From: Luteimonas endophytica
GTDB lineage: Bacteria > Pseudomonadota > Gammaproteobacteria > Xanthomonadales > Xanthomonadaceae
Assembly (NCBI RefSeq): GCF_029887875.1
Contig: NZ_JARXRM010000019.1
Coordinates: 193,217 to 257,216, forward strand
Direction of reading: 5' to 3'
DNA length: 64,000 nucleotides
Below are positions 48,964-59,305 of the stretch, one piece after another (positions within the stretch are counted from its first letter, which is position 1; each line of letters starts with the position of its first letter). The translations under genes were made by a program, and so were the position numbers. Below the pieces are notes generated by a model. That model did not search any database. It was not told where the DNA came from and worked only from the letters and a program-made list of their open reading frames with translations.

Positions 48964-50327
48964 GCCGCCTGGTCGTCGTCTCCAACCGCGTCGCCGTCCC
49001 GGGCGAGAGCCGCGCCGGCGGGCTGGCGGTGGCCCTGGACGGGGCGCTGAAGGAGCACGGCGGCCTGTGGTTCGGCTGGAGCGGCAAGACCTCGCGCGAT
49101 CGCAGCGGCGAGCTCCACGAGCAGACCAGCGGCAACGTCCGCTACCTGACCATGGATCTCAGCCGGGCGGACCTCGACGCCTACTACAACGGCTTCGCCA
49201 ATCGCACCTTGTGGCCGCTGCTGCATTTTCGCCTCGACCTGGTCGACTACGACCGCAAGACCCGCGAGGGCTACGCGCGGGTCAACGCGCTGTTCGCCGA
49301 GAAGCTGGCGCCGCGGCTGAAGGACGACGACATCGTCTGGATCCACGACTACCACCTGATCCCGATGGCCTCGATGCTGCGCGAGCGCGGCATCGGCTGC
49401 CGGATCGGCTTCTTCCTGCACGTGCCGATGCCGTCCTCGGACCTGCTGGCGGCGATGCCCAATCACTCGCGGCTGTTCTCGTCGCTGTACGCGTACGACC
49501 TGGTCGGTTTCCAGACCCAGCGCGACGTCGAGCGTTTCCAGGACTACGTGCGCCTGTTCGGCGGCGGCGAGGTGCTCAAGGGCGGCATCCTGCAGGCGCC
49601 CGGCGGCCGCCGGTTCTGCGCCGCGGCGTTCCCGATCAGCATCGACACCGGGCACATCGCCGCGCAGTCGCGGGCGGCGGTGAACAAGTCGGCGGTGCGC
49701 GGGCTGCGCGCCAGCCTCGACGGCCGCGACCTGGCGATCGGGGTCGACCGCCTCGACTATTCCAAGGGCCTGCCGGAGCGCTTCCACGGCTTCGAGCGCT
49801 ACCTGGAGAGCCACCGCGACCAGAAGGGCAGCCTGACCTACCTGCAGATCGCCCCGGTCTCGCGCGGGGACGTGTCCGAGTACCGCAAGCTGCGCAACGA
49901 GCTGGAACAGATCTCCGGCCACATCAACGGCGCCCACGCGCAGCCCGACTGGACCCCGCTGCGCTACGTCAACCGCAATTTCGCGCATGCCACGCTGACC
50001 GGCTTCTACCGCATGGCGAAGGTGGGGCTGGTCACGCCGCTGCGCGACGGCATGAACCTGGTGGCCAAGGAATTCGTGGCGGCCCAGGATCCGGAGGATC
50101 CGGGCGTGCTGGTGCTGTCGCTGCTGGCCGGCGCGGCGTACGAATTGAAGGAGGCGCTGCTGGTCAACCCGCACGACTACGACGGCGTCGCCGACGCGAT
50201 CGCCATCGCCGCCACCATGCCGAAGGAAAAACGCATCGAACGCTGGCAGGCGATGATGGAGCACCTGCGCGCCAACGACATCGGCACCTGGCGGCGGCGC
50301 TACCTCGAGGCGCTGGAAAAAGCCTAG
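48960..50327 (+). CDS. otsA: Alpha,alpha-trehalose-6-phosphate synthase
   Basis: 455 residues from a GTG overlapping the GH15 stop (GTGA). GT20 motifs in order: [30 protein letters not shown]-like [39 protein letters not shown] and [16 protein letters not shown]. It condenses UDP- or other NDP-glucose with glucose-6-phosphate to trehalose-6-phosphate, which OtsB then dephosphorylates. The product would serve as an osmoprotectant. Last gene of the operon. A degenerate CATG-loop arm lies about 75 bp downstream. Confidence 0.95.
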   Translation: MSRLVVVSNRVAVPGESRAGGLAVALDGALKEHGGLWFGWSGKTSRDRSGELHEQTSGNVRYLTMDLSRADLDAYYNGFANRTLWPLLHFRLDLVDYDRKTREGYARVNALFAEKLAPRLKDDDIVWIHDYHLIPMASMLRERGIGCRIGFFLHVPMPSSDLLAAMPNHSRLFSSLYAYDLVGFQTQRDVERFQDYVRLFGGGEVLKGGILQAPGGRRFCAAAFPISIDTGHIAAQSRAAVNKSAVRGLRASLDGRDLAIGVDRLDYSKGLPERFHGFERYLESHRDQKGSLTYLQIAPVSRGDVSEYRKLRNELEQISGHINGAHAQPDWTPLRYVNRNFAHATLTGFYRMAKVGLVTPLRDGMNLVAKEFVAAQDPEDPGVLVLSLLAGAAYELKEALLVNPHDYDGVADAIAIAATMPKEKRIERWQAMMEHLRANDIGTWRRRYLEALEKA

Positions 50328-50402
50328 CCGCGGGCCATGCCCGGAATCGCTGCCAAACTGGACGAAGCCACCGGAGTCACCGCCGCGCTGAACGGACGCA
50401 TC

Positions 50403-50429
50403 CGCGGCCTTCGCGGCCATGGGCCGCTG
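50403..50429. repeat. CATG-loop repeat, single right arm
   Basis: CGCGGCCTTCGCGGCCATGG then GCCGCT, lying between the convergent otsA and pgeF genes. The CTCCTAC end has decayed. Confidence 0.6.
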
Positions 50430-50473
50430 AGTTGCCGCATCGCGGAACGCACCCGCGACGCCCCGCGAGCGCA

Positions 50474-51388
50474 TCAGCGCGCCCGGTACACCACCGTCGC
50501 CATGCGCCCGCCGCGGCCGTCGCGGCGATGGGAGAAGAACCGGGCCGGGTCCGAGATCGTGCACTCAGCGCCGCCGTGGATGTCGCCCGGCGCCATCCCG
50601 GCGGCCGCCAGACGCATCCGCGCCAGGGCGTAGAGATCGGCGAACCAGTGGCCGGGGCGGGTCGCCACGAAGGCCTCCGCGGCGCGCCCCTCCACGGCGA
50701 GAAAGGCCTCGCGGACCGCGGCGTCGACCTCGTAGGCGCGCGGACCGGCGGCGGGCCCGAGCCAGGCGCGCACCGCGCCTGCGGGCGTGCGCAGCTCCGC
50801 CAGCGCCGCTTCCAGCACCCCGGCCGCAAGCCCCCGCCAGCCGGCGTGGACCGCCGCCACTTCGCTGCCGTCGGCGGCGGCCAGCACCACCGGCAGGCAA
50901 TCGGCGGTCAGCACCGCGAGCACGGTGCCGGGGTCGGCGGTGACCGAGCCGTCGGCTTCGGGCGCCACTGCGCGATCCGGCGGCCCCGCGTCGCCGAGAC
51001 TCCCCGCCTCCAGGTCTCCGGCACCGGCCTCCAGGCGCCCCCGGGCGCCTGACCCCGCCGCTTGGCCGGGCCCATGCTGCGCGAGATCCGCCCGCGGACC
51101 GGCGACGCGCGCCGGTGACGGCCCCGGCCGATCCCAGCGCTGGACCGCGGTACCGTGCACCTGTCGCAGCCAGCACGGAGGCCCGGGCAGCCCGAAGCGA
51201 CGCTCCAGTTCGGCGCGGTTACGCGCGACCGCGGCGGGGTCGTCTCCGCAATGCGCGCCGAGGTTGAAATCGTCGAACGGCGGTGCCGACACCCCGGCGC
51301 CGCGGCGCAGCGTGGTGAACGCGACCACCCCGGGCGGCGCCGGCCAGGCGGCCCGGAGGATGGCCGGCTCGGCGTCCGGGGCGCTCAC
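50474..51388 (-). CDS. pgeF: PgeF/YfiH-family laccase-domain protein with a low-complexity insert
   Basis: 304 residues from a GTG overlapping the rluD stop (GTGA). The family core is present: [36 protein letters not shown] (His), [13 protein letters not shown] (Cys), [13 protein letters not shown] (His) and the C-terminal [17 protein letters not shown]. The His-Cys-His metal site is therefore intact. Homologues edit peptidoglycan precursors that carry Ser instead of Ala, or act as purine nucleoside phosphorylase-like enzymes. Between VHGTAV and ADGSVT there is an extra ~50-residue Gly/Ala/Arg-rich stretch (roughly 50,967-51,118) with repeated CCTCCAGG and a GGCGCC palindrome, which looks like inserted repeat DNA kept in frame. 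Confidence 0.87.
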   Translation of the reverse strand: MSAPDAEPAILRAAWPAPPGVVAFTTLRRGAGVSAPPFDDFNLGAHCGDDPAAVARNRAELERRFGLPGPPCWLRQVHGTAVQRWDRPGPSPARVAGPRADLAQHGPGQAAGSGARGRLEAGAGDLEAGSLGDAGPPDRAVAPEADGSVTADPGTVLAVLTADCLPVVLAAADGSEVAAVHAGWRGLAAGVLEAALAELRTPAGAVRAWLGPAAGPRAYEVDAAVREAFLAVEGRAAEAFVATRPGHWFADLYALARMRLAAAGMAPGDIHGGAECTISDPARFFSHRRDGRGGRMATVVYRAR

Positions 51389-52368
51389 CGGCTTGGCCCG
51401 GCCGCCCTGGTGTCCTCGCGCAGCTGCCGCAGCAGCTCCAGCATGTCGGCCGGCACCGAGGCGCCAACGCGCAGCGGCTCGCCGGTGCGCGGGTGCCTGA
51501 ACTCCAGGGTCTCGGCGTGCAGCGCCTGGCGGCGGAAACCGCGCAGCGCCGCCACCAGCCCCTCGGCGGCCGCCTTCGGCAGCTTGAGCGCGCCGCCGTA
51601 CAGCGGATCGCCGACGATCGGGTGGCGCAGGTGCTGCATGTGCACGCGGATCTGGTGGGTGCGCCCGGTCTCGAGCCGGCATTCCAGCGCGGTGTGCGCG
51701 CGAAAACGCTCGCGGACCCGGAAATGGGTGACCGCGTCGCGGCCGTCCTCGCGTACCGCCATGCGCAGGCGGTCGCGCGGGTGGCGCTCGATCGGCCCGT
51801 CGGCGGTGCCGCCGCTGACCAGCGCGCCGACCACCACCGCCAGGTACTGGCGGTGGACCGCGCGCGCCGACAGCTGTTCCACCAGCGCGGCATGCGCCTG
51901 CAGGGTACGCGCCACCACCATGACCCCGGACGTGTCCTTGTCCAGCCGGTGCACCACCCCGGCGCGCGGCACCGCCGCCAGCGCCGGATCGCGGAACAGC
52001 AGCGCGTTGACCAGGGTGCCGGTGCGGTTGCCGGCGCCGGGGTGCACCACCATGCCGGCCGGCTTGTCGATCACCAGCACCTCGGCGTCCTCGTGGAGCA
52101 CCGTCAGCGGGATGTCCTCCGGGGCGTCGCTGGTCTGCTCGTCCAGCACCACGTCAAGGGTCACCAGCTCGCCCCCCGCCACCGTCTCGCGCGGCCGCAC
52201 CTGGCGTCCGTCCAGCAGGGCGTCGCCCGATTTGATCCACTCGCTCAGGCGGGAGCGGGAGAATTCCGGGAACAGCTCGGCGAGCGCCGCGTCGAACCGG
52301 CGCCCGGCCTGGTCATCGGGGATCCTGGCGCTGCGCGCGCCGCTGTCTTCGGGGTCGGTATCGGTCAT
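51385..52368 (-). CDS. rluD: 23S rRNA pseudouridine synthase RluD
   Basis: 327 residues. An N-terminal S4 domain ([18 protein letters not shown]) precedes the RluA-type catalytic domain with [14 protein letters not shown] and the catalytic aspartate in [16 protein letters not shown], then [12 protein letters not shown]. It would isomerise uridines 1911/1915/1917 of helix 69 of 23S rRNA. The overlapping pgeF downstream and the divergent bamD upstream reproduce the conserved rluD-pgeF/bamD arrangement of gammaproteobacteria, which supports the RluD rather than RluA/C assignment. Confidence 0.94.
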   Translation of the reverse strand: MTDTDPEDSGARSARIPDDQAGRRFDAALAELFPEFSRSRLSEWIKSGDALLDGRQVRPRETVAGGELVTLDVVLDEQTSDAPEDIPLTVLHEDAEVLVIDKPAGMVVHPGAGNRTGTLVNALLFRDPALAAVPRAGVVHRLDKDTSGVMVVARTLQAHAALVEQLSARAVHRQYLAVVVGALVSGGTADGPIERHPRDRLRMAVREDGRDAVTHFRVRERFRAHTALECRLETGRTHQIRVHMQHLRHPIVGDPLYGGALKLPKAAAEGLVAALRGFRRQALHAETLEFRHPRTGEPLRVGASVPADMLELLRQLREDTRAAGPSR

Positions 52369-52413
52369 GGAGGGCTTCGGTTCAGGCGTGGTCGCCGGAC
52401 CGGCGATGCGGAC

Positions 52414-52422
52414 TGCTATTAT
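52414..52422 (+). promoter_or_regulatory. Extended -10 promoter element of bamD
   Basis: TGCTATTAT (TGn plus TATTAT) lies 32 bases before the bamD ATG. No -35 is evident at the usual distance, as is common for extended -10 promoters. Confidence 0.45.
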
Positions 52423-52454
52423 CGGCCCTTCGTGCCGCCAACGCCCAACGCCCC

Positions 52455-53312
52455 ATGACCCGAGCCCGCTCCTTGCTGCGCAATGCGCTGATCCTGTCGC
52501 TGCTGGCCGTCTTCATGGCGTCCGGCTGCTCGCGCTTCCGCGGCGGCGACAAGACCGATGTCGACGAGGGGGTGCCGGTCGAGGAGCTGTACGAGAAGGG
52601 CCATACCTCGATGCGCTACGGCAACTGGAACAGCGCGGCGACGACCTTCCGCCGGCTGGTCGCCCAGTACCCGTACGGGCCCTATACCGAGCAGGCGCTG
52701 ATCGAGACCGCCTACGCGCAGTTCAAGATGGGCAACAACGAGGAGGCGATCTCCAGCATCGACCGCTTCCTGCGTACCTACCCCACCCACCGCAATACCG
52801 CGTACATGTACTACCTGCGCGGGCTGGTCAACTCCAACCGCGACACGGTGTTCCTGCAGCGGGTGTGGTCCCTGGACGCCAGCCGCCGCGACCTGGCCAC
52901 GCCGAACCAGGCGTATGCGGATTTCCGCGTCGTCGCCGAGCGCTTCCCCAACAGCCGCTATGCCGCCGACGCGCGCGAGCGGATGGCGGCGCTGCGCAAC
53001 ATGTTCGCCCGCCACGAGGTGGATACGGCCCTTTACTACCTGCGCCGCGGCGCCTGGGTGGCCGCCGCCAAGCGCGCCACCTACGCGCTGGAAACCTACC
53101 CCCAGAGCGTCTACCAGAACGACGCGGTGGCGGTGCTGGCCGAGGCCTACACCCAGCTGGGCAACGAGACCCTCGCCGCCGATGCGCGCCGGGTCCTCGA
53201 GCTCAACGACCCGGACCACGGCTGGCTGAGCGGCGACTGGCCCGACTACCCCTGGGCGATCCGCAAGCTCAATCCCTTCGCCGGCGAGAAGTCGCCCCTG
53301 CAGGAAGACTGA
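52455..53312 (+). CDS. bamD: BamD outer-membrane assembly lipoprotein
   Basis: 285 residues with a lipoprotein signal and lipobox (AVFMASGC). Tetratricopeptide-like repeats follow, including [41 protein letters not shown] and [29 protein letters not shown] and [19 protein letters not shown] are conserved BamD lines. It is an essential partner of BamA that helps insert beta-barrels, including the three TonB receptors in this window. It is divergent from rluD. The C-terminal tail (~50 residues, WAIRKLNPF) is longer than in E. coli, as is usual for xanthomonads. Confidence 0.94.
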   Translation: MTRARSLLRNALILSLLAVFMASGCSRFRGGDKTDVDEGVPVEELYEKGHTSMRYGNWNSAATTFRRLVAQYPYGPYTEQALIETAYAQFKMGNNEEAISSIDRFLRTYPTHRNTAYMYYLRGLVNSNRDTVFLQRVWSLDASRRDLATPNQAYADFRVVAERFPNSRYAADARERMAALRNMFARHEVDTALYYLRRGAWVAAAKRATYALETYPQSVYQNDAVAVLAEAYTQLGNETLAADARRVLELNDPDHGWLSGDWPDYPWAIRKLNPFAGEKSPLQED

Positions 53313-53359
53313 GCCCTCCGGGCGCTCCTGCGGACGCGCGCCGGCGACTCCGGCTTCCA

Positions 53360-53478
53360 CTTAGGCGCGCGAAGGCCGGCGCCGCCGGCCCGCCCGGATC
53401 GCCGCCGATCCGCACGCAGATACCTGCTGCCGACCCGGGGAGACGCCCGCGGCCTTCGCGGCCATGGGCCGCTCCTAC
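53360..53478. repeat. CATG-loop palindromic repeat with decayed left arm
   Basis: Right arm CGGCCTTCGCGGCCATGGGC followed by CGCTCCTAC is intact; the left arm (TAGGCGCGCGAAGGCCGG) is decayed and has lost the CATG. It lies between the convergent bamD and VKOR genes; the remainder of that gap shows nothing else. Confidence 0.6.
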
Positions 53479-53535
53479 GGGGGCGACAGGAACCGGCCAG
53501 GGCCGGCTGTGCTGCAGGATGGCATTCGGCTAGCG

Positions 53536-54438
53536 CTAGCGCTCGCGCTCCCAGTCGAAGCCGGACAGCTGCGCCAGTTCCTCGGGGGTGAGCACGCCGA
53601 CGTGGTGCAGGCCGTGCACCACCCAGGTCGGGTACGAGCCCACGCCCGCCGCCACGCATTCGCGCGCGACCGGGCCGCCGCGGCCCTGGGGGCTGCACTC
53701 GACATAGGGCAGCCGCGGCGCGGACGCGCCGAACAGCCGCGTCTGGCGGCGGCAGTTGCCGCACCAGGAGGCGCCGTAGTACTTCGCGTCGATCGCCTCC
53801 AGGTGCGCCACCAGGGCCACCACCCGCGGATTTTCCGGCCGCCGATCCAGCACGCCGCTGGCCGCCACGTGCAGCGCCAACACCGCGCCAAGCGCCAGCA
53901 GCCCCCCGCCGAGCCACCAGGCGCCGCGGCCGCGGCCGGCCGGGGCGCCGCCCCGGCGAACATGGACCAGGGCGAAGATCGCGGCCATGGTCGCCAGCGA
54001 GGCCAGGCACCAGCCGCAGGTCGCGCGCAGCGCGAGGAGCCCGGCGGCGGTGAGATAGACGCTGATCGCCAGCCCCACCAGGGACAGCCGCGAGAGCCGC
54101 CGCCAGCGCTGCGCTGCGGAGCGCCCGGTGGCGGCGGCCAGGCCGATCAGCGCATACATCGCCAGGCCCCACAGCGCGATCGGCAGGCCGAACAAAGTCG
54201 ACCAGCGGCTCCCGGCGATGAGGTCGCAGCCGCCGCCCTCGGTGCACAACGCCGGCGCCGCGTCGCCCCAGGCGGCCGCGGTGAGATAGCCGGTCAGCAA
54301 CACGCCGAGGGCGGCCAGCGCCAGCACCGGCCGATCGACCGGGACGCGCTGGGCGTGCGCTCGCGGCGCGCTCGCGGGTGCGGCAGCAGCGGCGGTCGCG
54401 GAGGACTGGCGGGACTGCTTGCGCTTCTTTCTGGCCAT
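53536..54438 (-). CDS. VKOR-family disulphide-forming protein fused to a thioredoxin-like domain
   Basis: 300 residues. After a basic, Ala-rich cytoplasmic N-terminus, four to five membrane helices form the VKOR domain with a loop cysteine in GGGCDLIAGSRW and the CxxC of RATCGWCLAS. A periplasmic thioredoxin-like domain follows (~205-300) with YYGASWCGNCRRQ and a cis-proline-like SYPTWVV. Such fusions reoxidise DsbA-like partners using quinone, replacing DsbB. The first VKOR loop pair is represented here by two separated cysteines (ALCTEGGGCD). It lies between bamD and nadE, both unrelated in function. Confidence 0.88.
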   Translation of the reverse strand: MARKKRKQSRQSSATAAAAAPASAPRAHAQRVPVDRPVLALAALGVLLTGYLTAAAWGDAAPALCTEGGGCDLIAGSRWSTLFGLPIALWGLAMYALIGLAAATGRSAAQRWRRLSRLSLVGLAISVYLTAAGLLALRATCGWCLASLATMAAIFALVHVRRGGAPAGRGRGAWWLGGGLLALGAVLALHVAASGVLDRRPENPRVVALVAHLEAIDAKYYGASWCGNCRRQTRLFGASAPRLPYVECSPQGRGGPVARECVAAGVGSYPTWVVHGLHHVGVLTPEELAQLSGFDWERER

Positions 54439-54532
54439 GCGTCCGGGTCGGGATGAGGGACGGCGATTCTAACGGAGCCGACCGGGCCGGTCCGGGGCAG
54501 CGAGCTTGGCGGCGGCTCCAGGGATCGCCGGC

Positions 54533-54622
54533 CGCGCCGGCTTTCGCGTGCATGGCACCCTTCTACTGGGCAAGCGATGCCGCGTCCGCTCTTGTGTGGG
54601 AGCGGTCAATGGCCGCGAAAGC
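54533..54622. repeat. CATG-loop arms in outward order
   Basis: GCGTGCATGGCACCCTTCTAC followed after ~28 bp by GTGGGAGCGGTCAATGGCCGCGAAAGC: two arms in the order right-left, decayed (CATG to CAATG in the second). Located between the VKOR and nadE genes. Confidence 0.55.
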
Positions 54623-54651
54623 GGCTGCCGGCGCCAACCACCCGAAGGGCG

Positions 54652-56289
54652 TCAGCCGGCGTAGCCGTTGCTGATCGGGTAGCGGCGCTCGCGGCCGAAG
54701 GCGCGGCGCGAGACCTTGGGCCCCGGCGCGGCCTGGTGGCGCTTCCATTCGCTGATCCGCACCAGCCGCAGCACCTTGTCCACGGTGTCGGCCTCGAAGC
54801 CGGCGGCGACGATCTCCTCGCGCGACTGCTCGCGGTCGACGTAGCGCAGCAGGATCGCGTCGAGCACGTCGTAGGGCGGCAGCGAGTCCTCGTCCTTCTG
54901 GTCGGCACGCAGCTCCGCCGAGGGCGGCCGCGAGATCACCGCCGGCGGGATCACCGGCGCGCCGGCCACGGTGTTGCGCCAGCGCGCCATCGCGAACACC
55001 TCGGTCTTGTACAGGTCCTTGATCGGCGCGTAGCCGCCGGCCATGTCGCCGTAGATGGTGGCGTAGCCGACCGCGTACTCGCTCTTGTTGCCGGTGGTCA
55101 GCAGCAGGCCGCCGAACTTGTTGCTCATCGCCATCAGCAGCGCGCCGCGGGTGCGCGACTGCAGGTTCTCCTCGGTGACGTCCGCCTCGGTGCCCTCGAA
55201 GGTCCCCGCCAGCGCATCGAGAAAGCCCTGGAACGGCGCCTCGATCGGCACCGACAGCAGCCGCACCCCGAGCGCCCGGCACTGCTCGGCCGCCAGGTCG
55301 TTGCTGAGGTCGGCGGTATAGCGCGAGGGCATCGCCACCGCGGTGACGTTCTCCGCGCCCAGGGCGTCGACCGCGATGGCCAGCACCACCGAGGAGTCGA
55401 TGCCGCCCGACAGCCCCAGCCACAGCTTCGAGAATCCGTTCTTGAAGCAGTAGTCGCGGACCCCGCGCACCACCGCGCGCCAGGCCATCGCATCGCGGCC
55501 GCCGTCGGTTTCCAGCGGCCACTGCACCGCGGTCAGTTCGCGCCGCTCGGGATGGTAGTCGGCGACCAGCCAGTGCTCCTCGAAGGCGCGCGCGGCGTGG
55601 TGCACCTTGCCGTTGGCGTCGGCCAGCACCGAACTGCCGTCGAACACCAGCGCGTCCTGGCCGCCCACCACGTTGAGATAGGCCAGCGCGACGCCACTCT
55701 CGTGGATGCGCTCGGCCAGCAGCGCGTCGCGCTGGGCATGCTTGCCGCGCTCGAACGGCGAGGCGTTGGGTACCAGCACCAGCTCGGCGCCGGCGCTGGC
55801 GGTGTCGTGCAGCGGCTCGGCGAACCACAGGTCCTCGCAGATCACCACGCCCACCTGCACGCCGCCCACCGCGAACACGCACGGCCCGCCGTCGGGGTCG
55901 ACGTGGAAATACCGGCGCTCGTCGAAGACGTTGTAGTTGGGCAGCTCGCGCTTGCGGTAGGTGGCCTCGATCCGGCCGTCGCGCAGCACGCTGGCCGAGT
56001 TGTACAGCACGCTGCCGGCCGACTCCGGCCAGCCCACCACCGCGACGATCCCGGTGGCCGCCTTCGCCACCTCGCGCAGCGCCCGCTCGCAGTCGGCCAG
56101 GAACGAGGGCCGCATCAGCAGGTCCTCGGGCGGGTAGCCGCTGATCGCGAGTTCGGGGAACAGCACGACATCGGCGCCGAACTCCTCGCGCGCCTCGGCG
56201 ATCATCAACGCGATGCGCTCGGCGTTGCGGGCCACGGCCCCGACCGGGAAGTCGAACTGGGCGAGGGCGATGCGCAGGGGCTTGGTCAT
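54652..56289 (-). CDS. nadE: Glutamine-dependent NAD+ synthetase
   Basis: 545 residues. The N-terminal nitrilase-type glutaminase domain has the Glu-Lys-Cys triad: LFPELAISGYPPEDLL (Glu), TYRKRELPNYNVFDE (Lys) and VGVVICEDLW (Cys). The C-terminal ATP-pyrophosphatase synthetase domain has the P-loop GLSGGIDSSVVLAIAV, MPSRYTADLSNDLA, TTGNKSEYAVGY and YGDMAGGYAPIKDLYKTEVF. It converts deamido-NAD+ to NAD+ using glutamine ammonia channelled between the domains. It is on the minus strand upstream of the sucCD-pilSR region order common in xanthomonads. Confidence 0.95.
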   Translation of the reverse strand: MTKPLRIALAQFDFPVGAVARNAERIALMIAEAREEFGADVVLFPELAISGYPPEDLLMRPSFLADCERALREVAKAATGIVAVVGWPESAGSVLYNSASVLRDGRIEATYRKRELPNYNVFDERRYFHVDPDGGPCVFAVGGVQVGVVICEDLWFAEPLHDTASAGAELVLVPNASPFERGKHAQRDALLAERIHESGVALAYLNVVGGQDALVFDGSSVLADANGKVHHAARAFEEHWLVADYHPERRELTAVQWPLETDGGRDAMAWRAVVRGVRDYCFKNGFSKLWLGLSGGIDSSVVLAIAVDALGAENVTAVAMPSRYTADLSNDLAAEQCRALGVRLLSVPIEAPFQGFLDALAGTFEGTEADVTEENLQSRTRGALLMAMSNKFGGLLLTTGNKSEYAVGYATIYGDMAGGYAPIKDLYKTEVFAMARWRNTVAGAPVIPPAVISRPPSAELRADQKDEDSLPPYDVLDAILLRYVDREQSREEIVAAGFEADTVDKVLRLVRISEWKRHQAAPGPKVSRRAFGRERRYPISNGYAG

Positions 56290-56345
56290 GGCGGGGCGGT
56301 CCTGGGAGCGAATGGCATCAGCCTACAGAGCCGGCTGCGTCCATT

Positions 56346-56520
56346 GTAGGAGCGTGCCATGCACGCGAAAGCCGGCGCGGGTGGCCATGTCCGGGATCGC
56401 CGCCGACCCGGCCGGAGCCTCCCGCGGCCTTCGCGGCCATGGGCCGCTCCTACGGGATCGCACGCAGCCACGTAGGAGCGGCACGCAACCCCGTAGGAGC
56501 GCGCCGTGCACGCGAAAGCC
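56346..56520. repeat. CATG-loop repeat cluster: one full copy plus two extra left arms
   Basis: Full copy 56346-56453 (GTAGGAGCGTGCCATGCACG .. GCGGCCATGGGCCGCTCCTAC), then a truncated arm at 56472 (GTAGGAGCGGCACGCAACC) and another arm at 56493-56520 (GTAGGAGCGCGCCGTGCACG). This fills the nadE-sucD gap and shows arms accumulating in tandem. Confidence 0.75.
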
Positions 56521-56570
56521 CGCGCGGGTGGACGCGCCGGGAATCGGCGCCGACCCGGCCGGAGCCGGGG

Positions 56571-57446
56571 TCAGCCCTGCAGCAGCTTCGCCAGCGCGGC
56601 GCCGAGGTCGCCGGGGGACTTCACCGTGGTCACGCCGGCCTTCTCCAGGGCCGCGAACTTGCCCTCGGCGGTGCCGGCGCCGCCGGAGGCGATCGCGCCG
56701 GCGTGGCCCATGCGCTTGCCCTTCGGCGCCGAGGCGCCGGCGATGAAACCGACCACCGGCTTGGTCACGTACTCGCTGATGAACTCGGCCGCTTCCTCCT
56801 CGGCCGAACCGCCGATCTCGCCGACCATGATGATGCCGGCGGTCTGCTCGTCGTCCTGGAACAGCTTCAGGCAGTCGATGAAGTTCAGGCCGTTGATCGG
56901 GTCGCCGCCGATGCCGATCACCGTCGACTGGCCCAGGCCCGCGTCGGTGGTCTGCTTGACCGCCTCGTAGGTGAGGGTGCCCGAACGCGAGACGATCGCC
57001 ACCTTGCCGGGCTTGTGGATGTGGCCGGGCATGATGCCGATCTTGCACTCGCCGGGGGTGATGATGCCGGGGCAGTTGGGGCCGACCAGCACCACGTCCT
57101 CGTAGCCCTTGAGCACGTTCTTGACCCGCAGCATGTCCAGCACCGGGATACCCTCGGTGATGCAAACGATCACCTTGATGCCGGCGTCGGCCGCCTCGAG
57201 GATCGCGTCGGCCGCGAACGGCGGTGGCACGTAGATGACCGAGGCGTCGGCGCCGGTCTCGGTGACCGCCTCGGCCACGGTATTGAAGACCGGCAGCCCG
57301 AGGTGCTCGCTGCCGCCCTTGCCCGGGGTCACGCCGCCGACGACCTTGGTGCCGTAGTCGAGCATCTGCTCGGCGTGGAACGTGCCCTGCTGGCCGGTGA
57401 AGCCCTGCACGACGACCTTGGTGTTCTTGTTGACCAAAACGCTCAT
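56571..57446 (-). CDS. sucD: Succinate-CoA ligase (ADP-forming) alpha subunit
   Basis: 291 residues starting [21 protein letters not shown]. CoA-binding Rossmann domain, then [37 protein letters not shown] and the phosphohistidine loop in [12 protein letters not shown]. With SucC it forms the TCA-cycle enzyme that makes ATP (or GTP) and succinate from succinyl-CoA. Its start is 164 bp downstream of the sucC stop; that spacer carries two hairpins, so expression of the two subunits may not be simply coupled. Confidence 0.96.
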   Translation of the reverse strand: MSVLVNKNTKVVVQGFTGQQGTFHAEQMLDYGTKVVGGVTPGKGGSEHLGLPVFNTVAEAVTETGADASVIYVPPPFAADAILEAADAGIKVIVCITEGIPVLDMLRVKNVLKGYEDVVLVGPNCPGIITPGECKIGIMPGHIHKPGKVAIVSRSGTLTYEAVKQTTDAGLGQSTVIGIGGDPINGLNFIDCLKLFQDDEQTAGIIMVGEIGGSAEEEAAEFISEYVTKPVVGFIAGASAPKGKRMGHAGAIASGGAGTAEGKFAALEKAGVTTVKSPGDLGAALAKLLQG

Positions 57447-57539
57447 TCGATTTTTCCTACCTGTTCTGTGACCGGATCGGCTCCGGCTCGGCGGGCATCG
57501 GCGCTGCCGATGCCCTTGCGTCATGCCTCCACGCCCCCA

Positions 57540-57581
57540 CCCCGCCGCTTTGCGGCGGGGTCGCCCCCTGACTTCGGGGGC
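57540..57581 (-). promoter_or_regulatory. Two adjacent hairpins in the sucC-sucD spacer
   Basis: CCCCGCCGC, loop TTT, GCGGCGGGG (57540-57560) and GCCCCC, seven-base loop, GGGGGC (57563-57581). On the transcript from sucC these are stable stems. No T-run follows, so they are more likely RNA-processing or stability elements, or an intergenic repeat, than terminators. Confidence 0.45.
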
Positions 57582-57610
57582 TGGCGAGGCGGTCTCGAAA
57601 CCTCGGTCGA

Positions 57611-58777
<1,167 letters not shown>

Positions 58778-58996
58778 GTGGGGTCCATGCGTGGGAGGGT
58801 CGTGAGCATGCCGGCGCGGCCGAACGATGGCCGTGGTGGCCGGAATGCCTCGCCGCGCACGGTCGATCGCAGGCGCTGGGGCCGGCGAAGGCGCGGACGG
58901 GCCACACATTCTCGCCGATGCGGCCGGCGCGGGCAAAACCGACCATGGTCGGGGCCGGATGGGCCCCGGGCCGCCATCGTCGCGAACCCCCCCCCC

Positions 58997-59162
58997 GGGA
59001 GGAGCGTGCCATGCACGCGAAGGCCGGCGCTGCCGGCCGGGCCCGGAATCGCCGCCCGCCCCGTCGGAGCCACCCACGGCTTTCGCGGCCAGGGGCCGCT
59101 CCTACCGGGTCTTCGCATCACCCGGATTCCCGTAGGAGCGTGCCATGCACGCGAAGGCCGGC
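58997..59162. repeat. CATG-loop repeats upstream of pilS (full copy plus extra arm)
   Basis: Full copy 58997-59105 (GGAGCGTGCCATGCACGCGA .. CGCGGCCAGGGGCCGCTCCTAC), a spacer CCGGGTCTTCGCATCACCCG, then another left arm at 59132-59162. The stretch 59078-59162 is an inverted copy of 60915-60999 on the other side of pilS. Together with flanks this accounts for most of the 528-bp sucC-pilS gap; TATACT at about 59,233 is a possible -10 without a clear -35. Confidence 0.75.
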
Positions 59163-59305
59163 GCGGCCGGGGCTTGTACGCCTTCGCCCGCGGGCATGGC
59201 CGGCCCGGCGCAGGGCCGCCCCGGCCGCCGCTCTATACTCGCGGCTACCCTGCCCAGGCCAGCCGCTTGTTCGCCATCCCCGCCCCTCCCGTCTATACCG
59301 CCGGC

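Noticed and set aside
56346..56520. Repeated arms that might suggest a CRISPR array
   Set aside because: Units are palindromic, unevenly spaced and truncated, with no similar-length unique spacers and no cas genes in the window.
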